This document shows, piece by piece, positions 16,914 through 25,454 of a stretch of DNA of 32,795 nucleotides. The DNA is taken from contig NZ_FCNV02000023.1 in the NCBI RefSeq assembly GCF_001544615.1, positions 1 through 32,795 of the forward strand, written 5' to 3'. The notes below the pieces were generated by a model. The model had not been told where the DNA came from and searched no databases. It worked only from the letters and a program-made list of their open reading frames with translations. The translations under genes and the position numbers were made by a program. The DNA comes from Caballeronia concitans. Its GTDB lineage: Bacteria > Pseudomonadota > Gammaproteobacteria > Burkholderiales > Burkholderiaceae. How positions within the stretch are numbered: position 1 is the stretch's first letter; the number at the start of each line of letters is the position of its first letter.

Positions 16914-18110
16914 TTAGAACTTGTGGCGCAGGCCGATGAGGACCAGTTCCTGGTGGCTGCGGCCGCTGTCGAAGCCGAAGTCGCTGATCGAAGCCGTTGC
17001 GCCGACCGTGCGCGTACCGACGACGCCCGATGCGTTGGTCACGTTGTCGCGCTGCGTGCCGCTTGCGTGCTGGTAAGCGCCGACAGCATAGACGTCGGTG
17101 CGCTTCGACAGCGAGTAGTCGGCACCCAGGCTGACCTGGTGGTAGTTCGCCGACGTATCGCCGCTTGCGTGCGTGTACGTGTAGCCGAGGCCCAGCAGCG
17201 TAGCCGGCGTCAACTGGAAGTTGACGTAGCCATTGCCGACGTTGAACTTCTCTTGTTCCTGGAACAGCGAGTTGCCGTCGTTCTTGTACTGCGCGAAGCT
17301 GTACGATGCGCCGACCGTGAACGGGCCGAACACGTACTGGCCAGCGCCGCGAGCGATGCCGATGGCGTGAGCCGTCGAGTAGCCGCGGTTGATCACGGTG
17401 TTGAACAGCGAATCCGACGACGGGCTGTTCCAGCCGCTGTTCGTAGCGGTCAGGGGCGTGCGGCCTGCGCTCGGGTTGTTCACGTACAGGTAGCTGCCGG
17501 CGAGGCCGAACGGACCATTGTTATACGTGACCGCGCCGCCCCAGGTCTGGCCTTGGCCGGTCGTGCCCGCCAGGTTGCTGAAGCCGTAGATGCCTTCGAA
17601 CTGGAAGCCCGAGAACACCGGCGAAACGTACTTGACGGCGTTGCTCACGCGCAGGCTGTTGTCGTAGTTGTCGACGTCGCCCGGCGTTGCGAATGCTGCG
17701 CCCCAGTAGTTGTCAGCCGTGAGGCCCTGAACCATGTCGACCGACGGGTCATATTGGCGACCCAGCGTGACCGTACCCCACTGGTTGCCGCTCAAACCGA
17801 CGAACGCTTGACGGCCGAATTCGCGGCCGCCCTGGTTCAGACGACCCGTGCCCGGATCGAAGCCGCTTTCCAACTGGAACAGCGCCTTCAGACCGCCGCC
17901 CAGGTCTTCCTGGCCCTTCAGGCCCCAGCGCGGGCCGGACAGCGTGCCGTTGACCATGCCGAACAGGTGATCGCCAGTCGAGTTGGCGTGGCTCACATAG
18001 GCCAGGCCCGTATCGATCACGCCATACAGCGTCACGCTCGTTTGTGCCTGTGCTGCGCCGGCTGCGCCGAGCAAGGCCAGCGAGAGGGACGTCAGTGCGA
18101 ATCGTTTCAT
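16914..18110 (-). CDS. Outer-membrane trimeric porin (betaproteobacterial type)
   Basis: A 398-residue porin. The signal peptide is MKRFALTSLSLALLGAAGAAQA, cut before QTSVTLYGVIDTGL, the standard first strand of Burkholderia/Bordetella/Neisseria-type general porins. Repeating amphipathic beta-strands follow (SRWGLKG-like GPRWGLKGQEDLGGGLKALFQLESG, FGRQAFVGLSG, WGTVTLGRQYD), and the chain ends in LIGLRHKF with the terminal Phe needed for outer-membrane insertion. It should let small hydrophilic solutes pass. GGAG lies 6 bases upstream of the ATG. Two stop codons in tandem and a strong terminator suggest high expression. Which solutes it prefers cannot be read from the sequence. Confidence 0.96.
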   Translation of the reverse strand: MKRFALTSLSLALLGAAGAAQAQTSVTLYGVIDTGLAYVSHANSTGDHLFGMVNGTLSGPRWGLKGQEDLGGGLKALFQLESGFDPGTGRLNQGGREFGRQAFVGLSGNQWGTVTLGRQYDPSVDMVQGLTADNYWGAAFATPGDVDNYDNSLRVSNAVKYVSPVFSGFQFEGIYGFSNLAGTTGQGQTWGGAVTYNNGPFGLAGSYLYVNNPSAGRTPLTATNSGWNSPSSDSLFNTVINRGYSTAHAIGIARGAGQYVFGPFTVGASYSFAQYKNDGNSLFQEQEKFNVGNGYVNFQLTPATLLGLGYTYTHASGDTSANYHQVSLGADYSLSKRTDVYAVGAYQHASGTQRDNVTNASGVVGTRTVGATASISDFGFDSGRSHQELVLIGLRHKF

Positions 18111-18431
18111 CGAATTCTCCACGCGAATGATTAATATCGTTGTTACCGGCGCAGAGAATAACGCAACGTTTCGTAACTTAAAAAATGAAAAAATAAGAGT
18201 GTCTCGAAAAACACACACAGTAGCCGGAAGCCCGCCTATAAACGATCTCCGGCGATTCAGCAGGAGGATTTCAGGCGACAGACCGCTTCGCCTAAAGTTC
18301 CGCAGGGAGTTTCCCGGGGAATTTACGGTACTTCTTCCCGCATCGATTAATCGCAAATTCGACGACAAACGGCTGCGTTGCGATGCCGGCTTTCGACCCG
18401 AAGTGACGGCGTCAGCGCAACGAGCGGCCGT
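18111..18431. other. Porin leader and promoter region
   Basis: These 321 bases separate the porin and yihY genes, both read leftwards. The 70 bases closest to the porin are A/T-rich (AACTTAAAAAATG and similar on the plus strand) and must include its promoter and untranslated leader, but no convincing -35/-10 pair was found. No terminator was recognised after yihY and no further gene is visible. Confidence 0.5.
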
Positions 18432-19700
18432 TCAATCCCTGCGCGGCGAATCGCGCTTCGACAGCATGGCGACCGCCATGCCCGCGCTCGCCGCCACGAG
18501 CACCGCGCGCCACGGATGGCGTTTCACGGCGGCGTTTGCGTTCGATGCCTTGCGGCCCGCGCCGACCATCGCGATGGCTGTTGCGCGCGTGGCCGTCGAT
18601 TCCGCGCGCGCGATCTTGCGCGACAGGTCGATCGCCCGCGCCACCGTCGATGCCTTGCTGCGCACCGGTTGCCGCGCGCTGACCGCGGACGGAGCGATGG
18701 AAGGCGAAGCTGCATCGGCCGGGACGAATGCGGCTTGCGGCACGGCGACGCGCGTCGAGCCTGCCAGCATCGACCCGATCTTCGCGCGGCTGCCCGGCGG
18801 CACGTTTCCGCCGGTCTGCACGCCGCCCGGCCCGCGCGGATCGTGCATGCGCGCCCGCGCCGCCGAGAATTCCGCGCCGAGCAAGAGCACCGCCGCCGAA
18901 AAGTAGAGCCACATGAGCAGTACGGCGAGCGATCCGGCCGCGCCGAACGCGCTCGCCGTGCCCGCATGTGTCAGATAGAACGCGAACAGCTTCTTGCCCG
19001 CCGAAAACAGCAGCGCCGCGATGAGTCCGCCGACGAGCGCGTCGCGCCATTGCACGGGGGCATCGGGGAGAAACTTGAGCAGGCCGCCGAACGCGACGGA
19101 CAGAATCGCAAGCCCGACGACCAGCTGCACGATGTCGCCGATGATCACGAACGGCGATTCGCCCCACAGCCACATGCCGACGGCCTGGATCGCGGTATCG
19201 AGCACGAGCGAGACGATCAGCAGAAACGCGACGCCCAGCACGAGCCCGAACGACACGAGCCGCACGCGCACCAGCGCCATGACGCTCGAACGCTGCTCGC
19301 CCGTCATGGGCCAGACAATATTGAGCGCCGTATTGAGCGATGAAAACGTCGCCGACGCGCCGACCGCCAGCAGCACGAACGAGATGATCGCGGCGATCCC
19401 CGTCCCGCCGCTGCGATGCGCGTTCTCGACGATGCTTTGCACGCCCGCCGCCGCCTGATCGCCGATCAGCCCGTTGACCTGATGGAACAACTGCCCGCGC
19501 GCCGCTTCGGGGCCGAACACCCAGCCGGCGACCGCGATGACCATGACGAGCGTCGGCGCGAGCGAGAAAGCCGAGTAGAACGCGATGCTCGCGGCCATCG
19601 CGGCGCAGCGATTCTCGGAAAACTGCTTGAGCGCGCTCAGCGCCCACGACGCGTCCTTTTTGACGGCTGCCTCTAGTTTTTGCGTGGAAACGGAGCTCAT
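18432..19700 (-). CDS. YihY/BrkB-family membrane protein with extended C-terminal tail
   Basis: A 422-residue inner-membrane protein. The first ~290 residues are the YihY/BrkB (formerly 'RNase BN') domain: CAAMAASIAFYSAFSLAPTLV in the first TM, SSLNTALNIVWP, six hydrophobic segments in total, and the last TM followed by LLGAEFSAARARM. The function of the family is unresolved; BrkB was linked to serum resistance, and RNase activity was later reassigned to another gene. The last ~130 residues are an extra tail: Pro/Ala/Gly-rich, then basic, ending in RHPWRAVLVAASAG and a short hydrophobic run before KRDSPRRD, which resembles the C-terminal anchor of ElaB/YqjD (DUF883). AGAGGA precedes the ATG by 7 bases. 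Confidence 0.92.
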   Translation of the reverse strand: MSSVSTQKLEAAVKKDASWALSALKQFSENRCAAMAASIAFYSAFSLAPTLVMVIAVAGWVFGPEAARGQLFHQVNGLIGDQAAAGVQSIVENAHRSGGTGIAAIISFVLLAVGASATFSSLNTALNIVWPMTGEQRSSVMALVRVRLVSFGLVLGVAFLLIVSLVLDTAIQAVGMWLWGESPFVIIGDIVQLVVGLAILSVAFGGLLKFLPDAPVQWRDALVGGLIAALLFSAGKKLFAFYLTHAGTASAFGAAGSLAVLLMWLYFSAAVLLLGAEFSAARARMHDPRGPGGVQTGGNVPPGSRAKIGSMLAGSTRVAVPQAAFVPADAASPSIAPSAVSARQPVRSKASTVARAIDLSRKIARAESTATRATAIAMVGAGRKASNANAAVKRHPWRAVLVAASAGMAVAMLSKRDSPRRD

Positions 19701-20004
19701 CGCGGTCCTCTCGGGTCGATCGGATCAATATCTGCAAGAGTCCGGCGTCGCGACGCCTTCGCCTGCGGTAAATGCAACCGATTGAGCAGATTCCGTTCCA
19801 AGCGAGGCCGCGACGGGCTCAGCGTATGCTTAAGATCGTTGCTATGATCCCGCCTTTGCCGAAATGCGCATCCGTCTGCGGATTGCGGCAAGGAAGCAAG
19901 AACGGACGGCTCATCAGTGCAATCCCCATGAAAGGCAGGGCGTTGGGGCCGTACCGCGTACCTATAATTCAGACCACCCACTTACACGACGCGCCGAGGC
20001 AATC
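19701..20004 (+). promoter_or_regulatory. Upstream region of the formate dehydrogenase operon
   Basis: About 300 bases between the divergent yihY and fdnG starts. A perfect TATAAT at 19963-19968 lies 36 bases before the fdnG ATG and is the best -10 candidate; no good -35 is found at normal spacing (TTGGGG ends 14 bases before it), so an activator may be needed. GAGG at 19996-19999 is the fdnG ribosome-binding site. No FNR- or NarL-type site was recognised with confidence. Confidence 0.45.
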
Positions 20005-23000
20005 ATGCCGCAAATGTCACGGCGACAGTTCCTCAAGGTCTCCGCGAGCACGCTCGCCGGTTCCAGCCTGGCTGCATTGGGCTTTTCGCCGGCTCCCGCG
20101 CTTGCCGAAGTCCGGCAATACAAACTGTCGCGCACCACTGAAACCCGCAACACCTGCCCGTATTGCTCGGTAGGCTGCGGCATCCTCATGTATGGCCTGG
20201 GCGACAACGCCAAGAACGCAAAGGCCAGCATCATCCACATCGAAGGCGATCCGGACCATCCGGTCAATCGCGGCACGCTGTGCCCGAAGGGCGCCTCGCT
20301 GATCGACTTCATTCACAGCCCGAGCCGGCTGCTCTACCCCGAATATCGCGCGCCCGGCTCGAACGAGTGGAAGCGCATGTCGTGGGACGAAGCGCTCGAC
20401 CGCATCGCGAAGCTGATGAAGGAAGACCGCGACGCGAACTTCGTCGAAAAGACGCCGGACGGCAAGACCGTCAACCGCTGGCTGACCACGGGTTATCTCG
20501 CGGCGTCGGCGGGCAGCAATGAAGTCGGATATCTGACGCACAAGACTGTCCGCAGTCTTGGCATGCTCGCATTCGACAATCAGGCGCGTGTCTGACATGG
20601 CCCGACGGTGGCAGGTCTTGCCCCGACGTTTGGCCGTGGAGCGATGACGAACCATTGGGTCGACATCAAGAACGCGGACGTGATTCTGGTAATGGGCGGC
20701 AATGCGGCCGAGGCGCACCCGTGCGGTTTCAAATGGGTGACCGAGGCGAAGGCGCATAGAAAGGCGCGCCTGATCGTCGTCGATCCGCGCTTTACGCGCA
20801 CGGCATCGGTTGCGGATTTCTACGCGCCGATCCGTACCGGCACGGACATCATTTTCCTTGGCGGCGTCATCAACTATCTGCTGACGCACGACAAGATCCA
20901 GCACGAGTATGTAAAGAACTACACGGACATGTCGTTCATCGTGCGCGAGGACTTCGCGTTCAAGGACGGCGTGTTCTCGGGCTACGACGCCGAGCATCGC
21001 AAGTACGACAAGACGAGCTGGGACTACGAGCGCGGCGACGACGGCTTCGTGAAGGTCGATGCGACGCTTCAGCATCCGCGCTGCGTCTACAACCAGATGA
21101 AGCAGCATTACGCCGCCTACACGCCCGAAATGGTGACGAAGGTGTGCGGCACGCCGACCGACAAGTTCCTGAAGGTCTGCGAGATGCTCGCATCGACGGC
21201 CGCGACGAACCGCGCCGGCACGATCCTTTACGCGCTCGGCTGGACGCATCACTCCGTCGGCGCGCAGATGATCCGCACGGGCGCGATGGTGCAGCTTCTG
21301 CTCGGCAACATCGGCATTGCGGGCGGCGGCATGAACGCGCTGCGCGGGCACTCGAACATCCAGGGCCTGACCGACCTGGGCCTGATGTCGAACCTGCTGC
21401 CCGGCTACATGACGCTGCCGATGGAAGCCGAGCAGGACTACGAGGAGTACATCAAGAAGCGCGCGACCCAGCCGCTGCGGCCCAACCAACTCAGCTACTG
21501 GAAGAACTATCGCGCGTTCCACGTGAGCTTCATGAAGTCCTGGTGGGGCGACAACGCGACCGCCGAGAACAACTTCGGCTTCGAGTTCCTGCCGAAGCTC
21601 GACAAGTCCTACGACCTGCTGCAAGCCTTCGAGCTGATGGCCGCCGGCAAGATGAACGGCTACTTCTGTCAGGGCTTCAACCCGCTCGCCGCCGCGCCGA
21701 ACAAGGCGAAGATCGGTCTCGGGCTGTCGAAGCTGAAGTATCTCGTCGTCATGGACCCGCTCGCCACGGAAACGTCGGAATTCTGGAAGAACCACGGCGA
21801 GTTCAACGACGTCGATGCATCGCAGATCCAGACCGAAGTGTTCCGTCTGCCGACTACGTGCTTCGCGGAAGAGCGCGGTTCGCTCGTCTCGTCGTCGCGC
21901 GTGCTGCAGTGGCACTGGCAAGGCGCGCAGCCGCCGGGCGAAGCGCGCAGCGACATCGACATCATGTCGGGACTCTGGCTGCGCATGCGCAAGGCTTACC
22001 AGGACAAGGGCGGCGCGTATGCCGATCCGATCCTGAAGCTGACGTGGCCGTACGCCGATCCGGAAAGCCCGACGCCCGAAGAGCTGGCGATGGAGTTCAA
22101 CGGCCGCGCGCTCGCCGACGTGACGGATGCCGCCGACAAGACCAAGGTGCTCGCGAAGAAGGGCGAGCAGCTAGCGAGCTTCGCGCAACTGCGCGACGAC
22201 GGTTCGACCGCGAGCGGCTGCTGGATTTATTGTGGTGCGTGGACGCAGGCGGGCAATCAGATGGGCCGCCGCGACAACTCGGACCCGACGGGCATCGGCC
22301 AGACGCTCAACTGGGCGTGGGCGTGGCCGGTGAACCGCCGCGTGCTGTACAACCGCGCATCGTGCGATGTGAACGGCAAGCCGTTCGATCCGTCGCGCAA
22401 GCTGATCGGCTGGAACGGCAAGACGTGGTCGGGCCCGGACGTTCCGGACTTCAAGGTGGACGAGCCGCCCGAGAACGGGATGAATCCGTTCATCATGAAT
22501 CCGGAAGGCGTGGCGCGTTTCTTCGCCCGCGACGGCATGAACGAAGGACCGTTCCCGACGCACTACGAGCCGTTCGAGACGCCGCTCGGCTACAACCCGC
22601 TCTTCCCGGACAACAAGGCAGCCACGAGCAATCCGGCCGCCCGTGTGTTCGCGGACGATCGCGCGCAGTTCGGCACCGCGGACAAGTTCCCGCATACGGC
22701 GACGACGTATCGTCTGACCGAGCACTTCCACTACTGGACGAAGCACGCGCGGCTCAACGCGATCGTGCAGCCGCAGCAGTTCGTGGAAATCAGCGAGGAT
22801 CTGGCGAACGAAGTCGGCGTCGTCGCAGGCGACCGCGTGAAGGTGTCGAGCAATCGCGGGCACATCGTCGCGGTGGCGCTCGTCACCAAACGCATCAAAC
22901 CGCTGACCGTGGAGGGGAAGAAGGTGCAAACCGTCGGCCTGCCGCTGCACTGGGGCTTCAAGGGCCTGACGCAGCCGGGTTATCTCGTCAACACGCTGAC

Positions 23001-23073
23001 GCCTTCCGTGGGCGACGGGAACTCGCAGACGCCTGAGTTCAAGTCGTTCCTCGTCAAGGTCGAAAAGGCATAA
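20005..23073 (+). CDS. fdnG: Formate dehydrogenase (FDH-N/O type) alpha subunit, selenoprotein
   Basis: The catalytic molybdopterin subunit that oxidises formate to CO2, exported by Tat and bound to the periplasmic face of the inner membrane. It reads through an in-frame TGA at 20593-20595 as Sec197; both halves continue in one frame, and the context RV-U-HGPTVAGLAPTFGRGAM matches E. coli FdnG at its Sec196. Total 1022 residues (E. coli 1015). The Tat motif SRRQFLK is at residues 5-11, the 4Fe-4S ligands are Cys51, 54, 58 and 93, and the C-terminal molybdopterin domain is complete. A bSECIS hairpin directly follows the TGA. GAGG is 5 bases before the ATG. It leads an operon with the beta and gamma subunits. 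An annotation that stops at TGA would wrongly split the gene. Confidence 0.98.
20593..20638 (+). promoter_or_regulatory. Selenocysteine codon with bSECIS element in fdnG
   Basis: After TGA (20593-20595), 11 bases precede a hairpin: GG, a bulged T (20609), GGCA, loop GGTCT (20614-20618), TGCC, CC. Loop sequence, bulged U and distance from the UGA are those of E. coli fdhF/fdnG SECIS, the site bound by SelB's C-terminal domain. An outer 7-bp helix CATGGCC/GGCCGTG (20596-20602 with 20632-20638, one G-U pair) can close the structure. Confidence 0.93.
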
Positions 23074-23082
23074 GGGGGAGAC

Positions 23083-24015
23083 ATGGCTCTGCAATCACTG
23101 GATGTGAAGCGCGTCTCCGCCACCACCACGCCGCCGCCGCAGATCCGCGAGCCGGTCACGGGCACCGTCGCGAAGCTGATCGACGTGTCGAAGTGCATCG
23201 GCTGCAAGGCCTGCCAGACGGCGTGCATGGAGTGGAACGACCTGCGCGACGAGGTCGGCCATACGACCGGCGTCTACGACAACCCGCGCGACCTCACCGA
23301 ACATTCGTGGACGGTGATGCGTTTCACGGAGTACGAGAACCCGAAGGGCGACCTCGAATGGCTGATCCGCAAGGACGGCTGCATGCACTGCGAGGACCCG
23401 GGCTGTCTGAAGGCGTGCCCGTCGCCGGGCGCGATCGTTCAATACACGAACGGCATCGTGGATTTTCACGAGGAAAACTGCATCGGCTGCGGCTATTGCG
23501 TGACGGGCTGCCCGTTCAACATTCCGCGCATCTCGAAGGAAGACAACCGTGCATACAAGTGCACGCTGTGTTCGGATCGCGTGGCTGTCGGACAGGAACC
23601 CGCGTGCGTGAAGACGTGCCCGACCGGCGCGATCATGTTCGGCACCAAGACGGACATGATCCAGCAGGCGGCGGATCGCGTGGAAGACCTGAAGGAGCGC
23701 GGTTTCGAGAACGCGGGTCTCTACAACCCGGCCGGCGTGGGCGGCACGCACGTGATGTACGTGCTGCATCATGCGGATCAGCCGGGGCTGTATCACGGGC
23801 TCGCGGAGAATCCGCGGATCAGTCCGCTCGTGTCGGTCTGGAAGGGTGTGACGAAGCCGCTCGCGGTCGCGGGCATGGCGCTCGCGGCGCTGGCCGGATT
23901 CTTCCACTACACCCGTGTCGGTCCGAACGAGGTGACCGCGGAAGAGGAAGCCGAGGCGCAGCAGGAAGCGGATGATGCACGCAGCGAAAGGGAGCGTTCG
24001 AATGAAACACGATAG
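23083..24015 (+). CDS. fdxH: Formate dehydrogenase beta subunit (four 4Fe-4S clusters)
   Basis: A 310-residue electron-transfer subunit that carries electrons from the alpha subunit's cluster to the heme b of gamma. Four cysteine groups are visible: [11 protein letters not shown] near residue 38, [13 protein letters not shown] near 99, [11 protein letters not shown] near 132, and CTLC with ACVKTC at about 160-185. A single C-terminal TM helix ([18 protein letters not shown], about 264-281) anchors it, as in E. coli FdnH/FdoH, and the charged tail ([20 protein letters not shown]) is longer than usual. It starts 9 bases after fdnG with GGGGGAG as ribosome-binding site and overlaps the gamma gene by 14 bases. 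Partner of the other two subunits in one complex. Confidence 0.97.
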   Translation: MALQSLDVKRVSATTTPPPQIREPVTGTVAKLIDVSKCIGCKACQTACMEWNDLRDEVGHTTGVYDNPRDLTEHSWTVMRFTEYENPKGDLEWLIRKDGCMHCEDPGCLKACPSPGAIVQYTNGIVDFHEENCIGCGYCVTGCPFNIPRISKEDNRAYKCTLCSDRVAVGQEPACVKTCPTGAIMFGTKTDMIQQAADRVEDLKERGFENAGLYNPAGVGGTHVMYVLHHADQPGLYHGLAENPRISPLVSVWKGVTKPLAVAGMALAALAGFFHYTRVGPNEVTAEEEAEAQQEADDARSERERSNETR

Positions 24016-24652
24016 CGATTTGCGCGACGTGCGGGGCAACCGCCTGATCGTCCGTTACACGCCGAACGAGCGCACCAACCACTGGATCACCGCGATCAGC
24101 TTCGTGCTGCTCGCGCTGTCCGGGCTCGCGATGTTTCATCCGTCGATGTCATGGCTCTATGCCGTGCTCGGCGGCGGGCAGTGGACGCGCATCCTGCATC
24201 CGTTCATCGGCTGCGTGATGTTCCTGTCGTTCATGGTGCTGGCGCTGCGCGTGTGGCATCACAACGGCCTGGACAAGAGCGACGTCCAGTGGATGAAGCA
24301 GATCAACGACGTGCTCGCCAACCGCGAAGACCGCCTGCCCGAGATCGGCAAGTACAACGCCGGCCAGAAGCTCGTGTTCTACGTGATGGTGGCGAGTCTG
24401 CTGCTGCTGCTCGCTTCGGGCATCGTGATCTGGCGCGCGTACTTCGCGTTCTATTTCCCGATCACGGTGATCCGCCTCGCGGCGGTGGTGCACGCGGCGA
24501 CGGCGTTCGTGCTGATCGTGTCGATCATCATCCACATTTATGCGGGACTGTGGGTGAAGGGCTCGATCAGCGCGATGGTGCGCGGCACGGTCACCTACGG
24601 GTGGGCGCGCAAGCACCATACGCGGTGGTTCAAGGAGATTATCGGGAAGTAA
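24002..24652 (+). CDS. fdnI: Formate dehydrogenase gamma subunit (cytochrome b556)
   Basis: A 216-residue membrane subunit that passes electrons to quinone. Four TM segments are visible ([79 protein letters not shown]) with His residues in or beside them ([30 protein letters not shown]) that can bind two b hemes. ATG 24002 is chosen over an in-frame ATG 30 bases upstream because GGGAG lies 7 bases before it and the encoded start [20 protein letters not shown] is family-like. It ends the three-gene operon; only 8 bases separate its stop from that of the convergent chpB toxin gene, with no terminator seen. The choice between fdnI and fdoI names is arbitrary. Confidence 0.95.
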   Translation: MKHDSDLRDVRGNRLIVRYTPNERTNHWITAISFVLLALSGLAMFHPSMSWLYAVLGGGQWTRILHPFIGCVMFLSFMVLALRVWHHNGLDKSDVQWMKQINDVLANREDRLPEIGKYNAGQKLVFYVMVASLLLLLASGIVIWRAYFAFYFPITVIRLAAVVHAATAFVLIVSIIIHIYAGLWVKGSISAMVRGTVTYGWARKHHTRWFKEIIGK

Positions 24653-24660
24653 CGGGCGCT

Positions 24661-25011
24661 TCAGTCGAGGATGGTTTGCAACCGCGCGAGCGCGTCGCTG
24701 ACCACCTCGGCGCTCGCGCGCTCGATCTTGCGCGCGCCGCGTGCTTCGAGATCGAGCGTGCGCATCATGTTCACGAGCGCGACGCCCTGAGTCTCGCATC
24801 CCGATCCCGACAGCGGAACCGCGAACCCGGCGAACCGCGCGAAGTTGCCGCCCTGCGTGATGGGGGCGACGAGCGCAGTGCCTAGCGCATTGAATGCCGC
24901 CGGCGAAAGCACGAGCGCGGGGCGGAAATCGCCCTGCTGTTCGTGACCGACGACGGGATTCAGATTGACGCGGACGATATCTCCGCGCTCGAACTTGACC
25001 CGCCTCACCAT
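24661..25011 (-). CDS. chpB: ChpB/MazF-type toxin, mRNA interferase
   Basis: A 116-residue toxin of the MazF/PemK/ChpB family, which cuts mRNA at short sequence motifs and stops growth unless bound by its antitoxin. It opens MVRRVKFERGDIVRVNLNPVVGHEQQGDFRPALVLSP and continues VAPITQGGNFARFAGFAVPL, the same order and length as E. coli ChpB. The RGDI strand and the GHEQQG / RPALVLS residues make up the RNA-binding and catalytic surface. Start ATG 25011 overlaps the antitoxin gene by 7 bases. The stop lies 8 bases from the convergent fdnI stop. Cleavage specificity cannot be read from the sequence. Confidence 0.96.
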   Translation of the reverse strand: MVRRVKFERGDIVRVNLNPVVGHEQQGDFRPALVLSPAAFNALGTALVAPITQGGNFARFAGFAVPLSGSGCETQGVALVNMMRTLDLEARGARKIERASAEVVSDALARLQTILD

Positions 25012-25256
25012 GCTTCGCGTCCCACCGGCCTGGCTTCGCTCCAGGCACCCAGATCTTCTGGCATGGGCGCTTTCGAATCGCACTGTGCGACGAGTTCTTC
25101 CAGCGAATATTTATGCCGGGCCGGAGTCAGCATGATTCCTTCCGCCCGCACGTCCACGGTGACCTTGTCGCCTAACGCGAGATGAACCTGATCGAGCAGG
25201 GCGGCAGGCAACCGGACCGCGGCGCTGTTACCCCATTTTTGAATCGCGAGTTCCAT
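25005..25256 (-). CDS. chpS: ChpS/MazE-type antitoxin (AbrB/SpoVT fold)
   Basis: An 83-residue antitoxin. The first ~45 residues form an AbrB-type DNA-binding swapped-hairpin barrel (ELAIQKWGNSAAVRLPAALLD, then LGDKVTVDVRAEGIMLTP), and the remainder (RHKYSLEELVAQCD to PVGREAW) is the toxin-binding tail, as in E. coli ChpS. It is the first gene of the pair, with GGAGGA 8 bases before the ATG and a 7-base overlap with chpB, which favours more antitoxin than toxin. It likely represses its own promoter with ChpB. The orientation is opposite to the surrounding formate dehydrogenase and sel genes. Confidence 0.95.
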   Translation of the reverse strand: MELAIQKWGNSAAVRLPAALLDQVHLALGDKVTVDVRAEGIMLTPARHKYSLEELVAQCDSKAPMPEDLGAWSEARPVGREAW

Positions 25257-25282
25257 GAAAACGTCCTCCGTAATGGCTACTC

Positions 25283-25311
25283 ATTTTAGAAACGCGGGGG
25301 ACGCCAGTCAA
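25283..25311 (-). promoter_or_regulatory. Sigma-70 promoter of chpSB
   Basis: On the minus strand TTGACT (25311-25306) is followed after exactly 17 bases by TAAAAT (25288-25283), close to consensus, and the chpS ATG is 26 bases further on. The spacing to the ribosome-binding site leaves a short leader. This is the strongest promoter match in the window. Confidence 0.75.
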
Positions 25312-25318
25312 TTCAATT

Positions 25319-25337
25319 GTATCTACTTTGTAGATAC
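25319..25337. promoter_or_regulatory. Palindrome upstream of the chpSB promoter, possible operator
   Basis: GTATCTAC-TTT-GTAGATAC is a perfect 8-bp inverted repeat with 3-base spacer, centred about 16 bases upstream of the chpS -35. It could be a binding site of the ChpS/ChpB repressor complex, or of another regulator acting on the divergent fdhE side. It is distinctly more A/T-rich than its surroundings. Confidence 0.5.
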
Positions 25338-25454
25338 GTTAGCCGAACGGACGAGGGCAGTTTCCGCGCTGTGATCGTCCGCCGATTAACTGCTATGCTT
25401 GGCCGACGACCGCAAGCGCCGCGGCGCCCCCAGGCATTCCGAGGACACACCCAA

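Noticed and set aside
16865-18140. Plus-strand frame opposite the porin
   Set aside because: Val/Ala/Arg-rich shadow; the minus strand has a signal peptide, beta-strand pattern and terminal Phe of a porin.
20593-20595. TGA interpreted as a real stop splitting formate dehydrogenase into two genes
   Set aside because: The second half continues in the same frame with family sequence, and the SECIS hairpin plus selA, selB and selC show that it is a selenocysteine codon.
20017-21921. Long minus-strand open frame opposite fdnG
   Set aside because: Typical antisense shadow composition; the plus strand encodes a complete, well-known enzyme.
25317-25454. Upstream extension of fdhE
   Set aside because: It would begin inside the chpSB palindrome, has no ribosome-binding site and adds sequence that homologues lack; the GTG at 25455 fits better.
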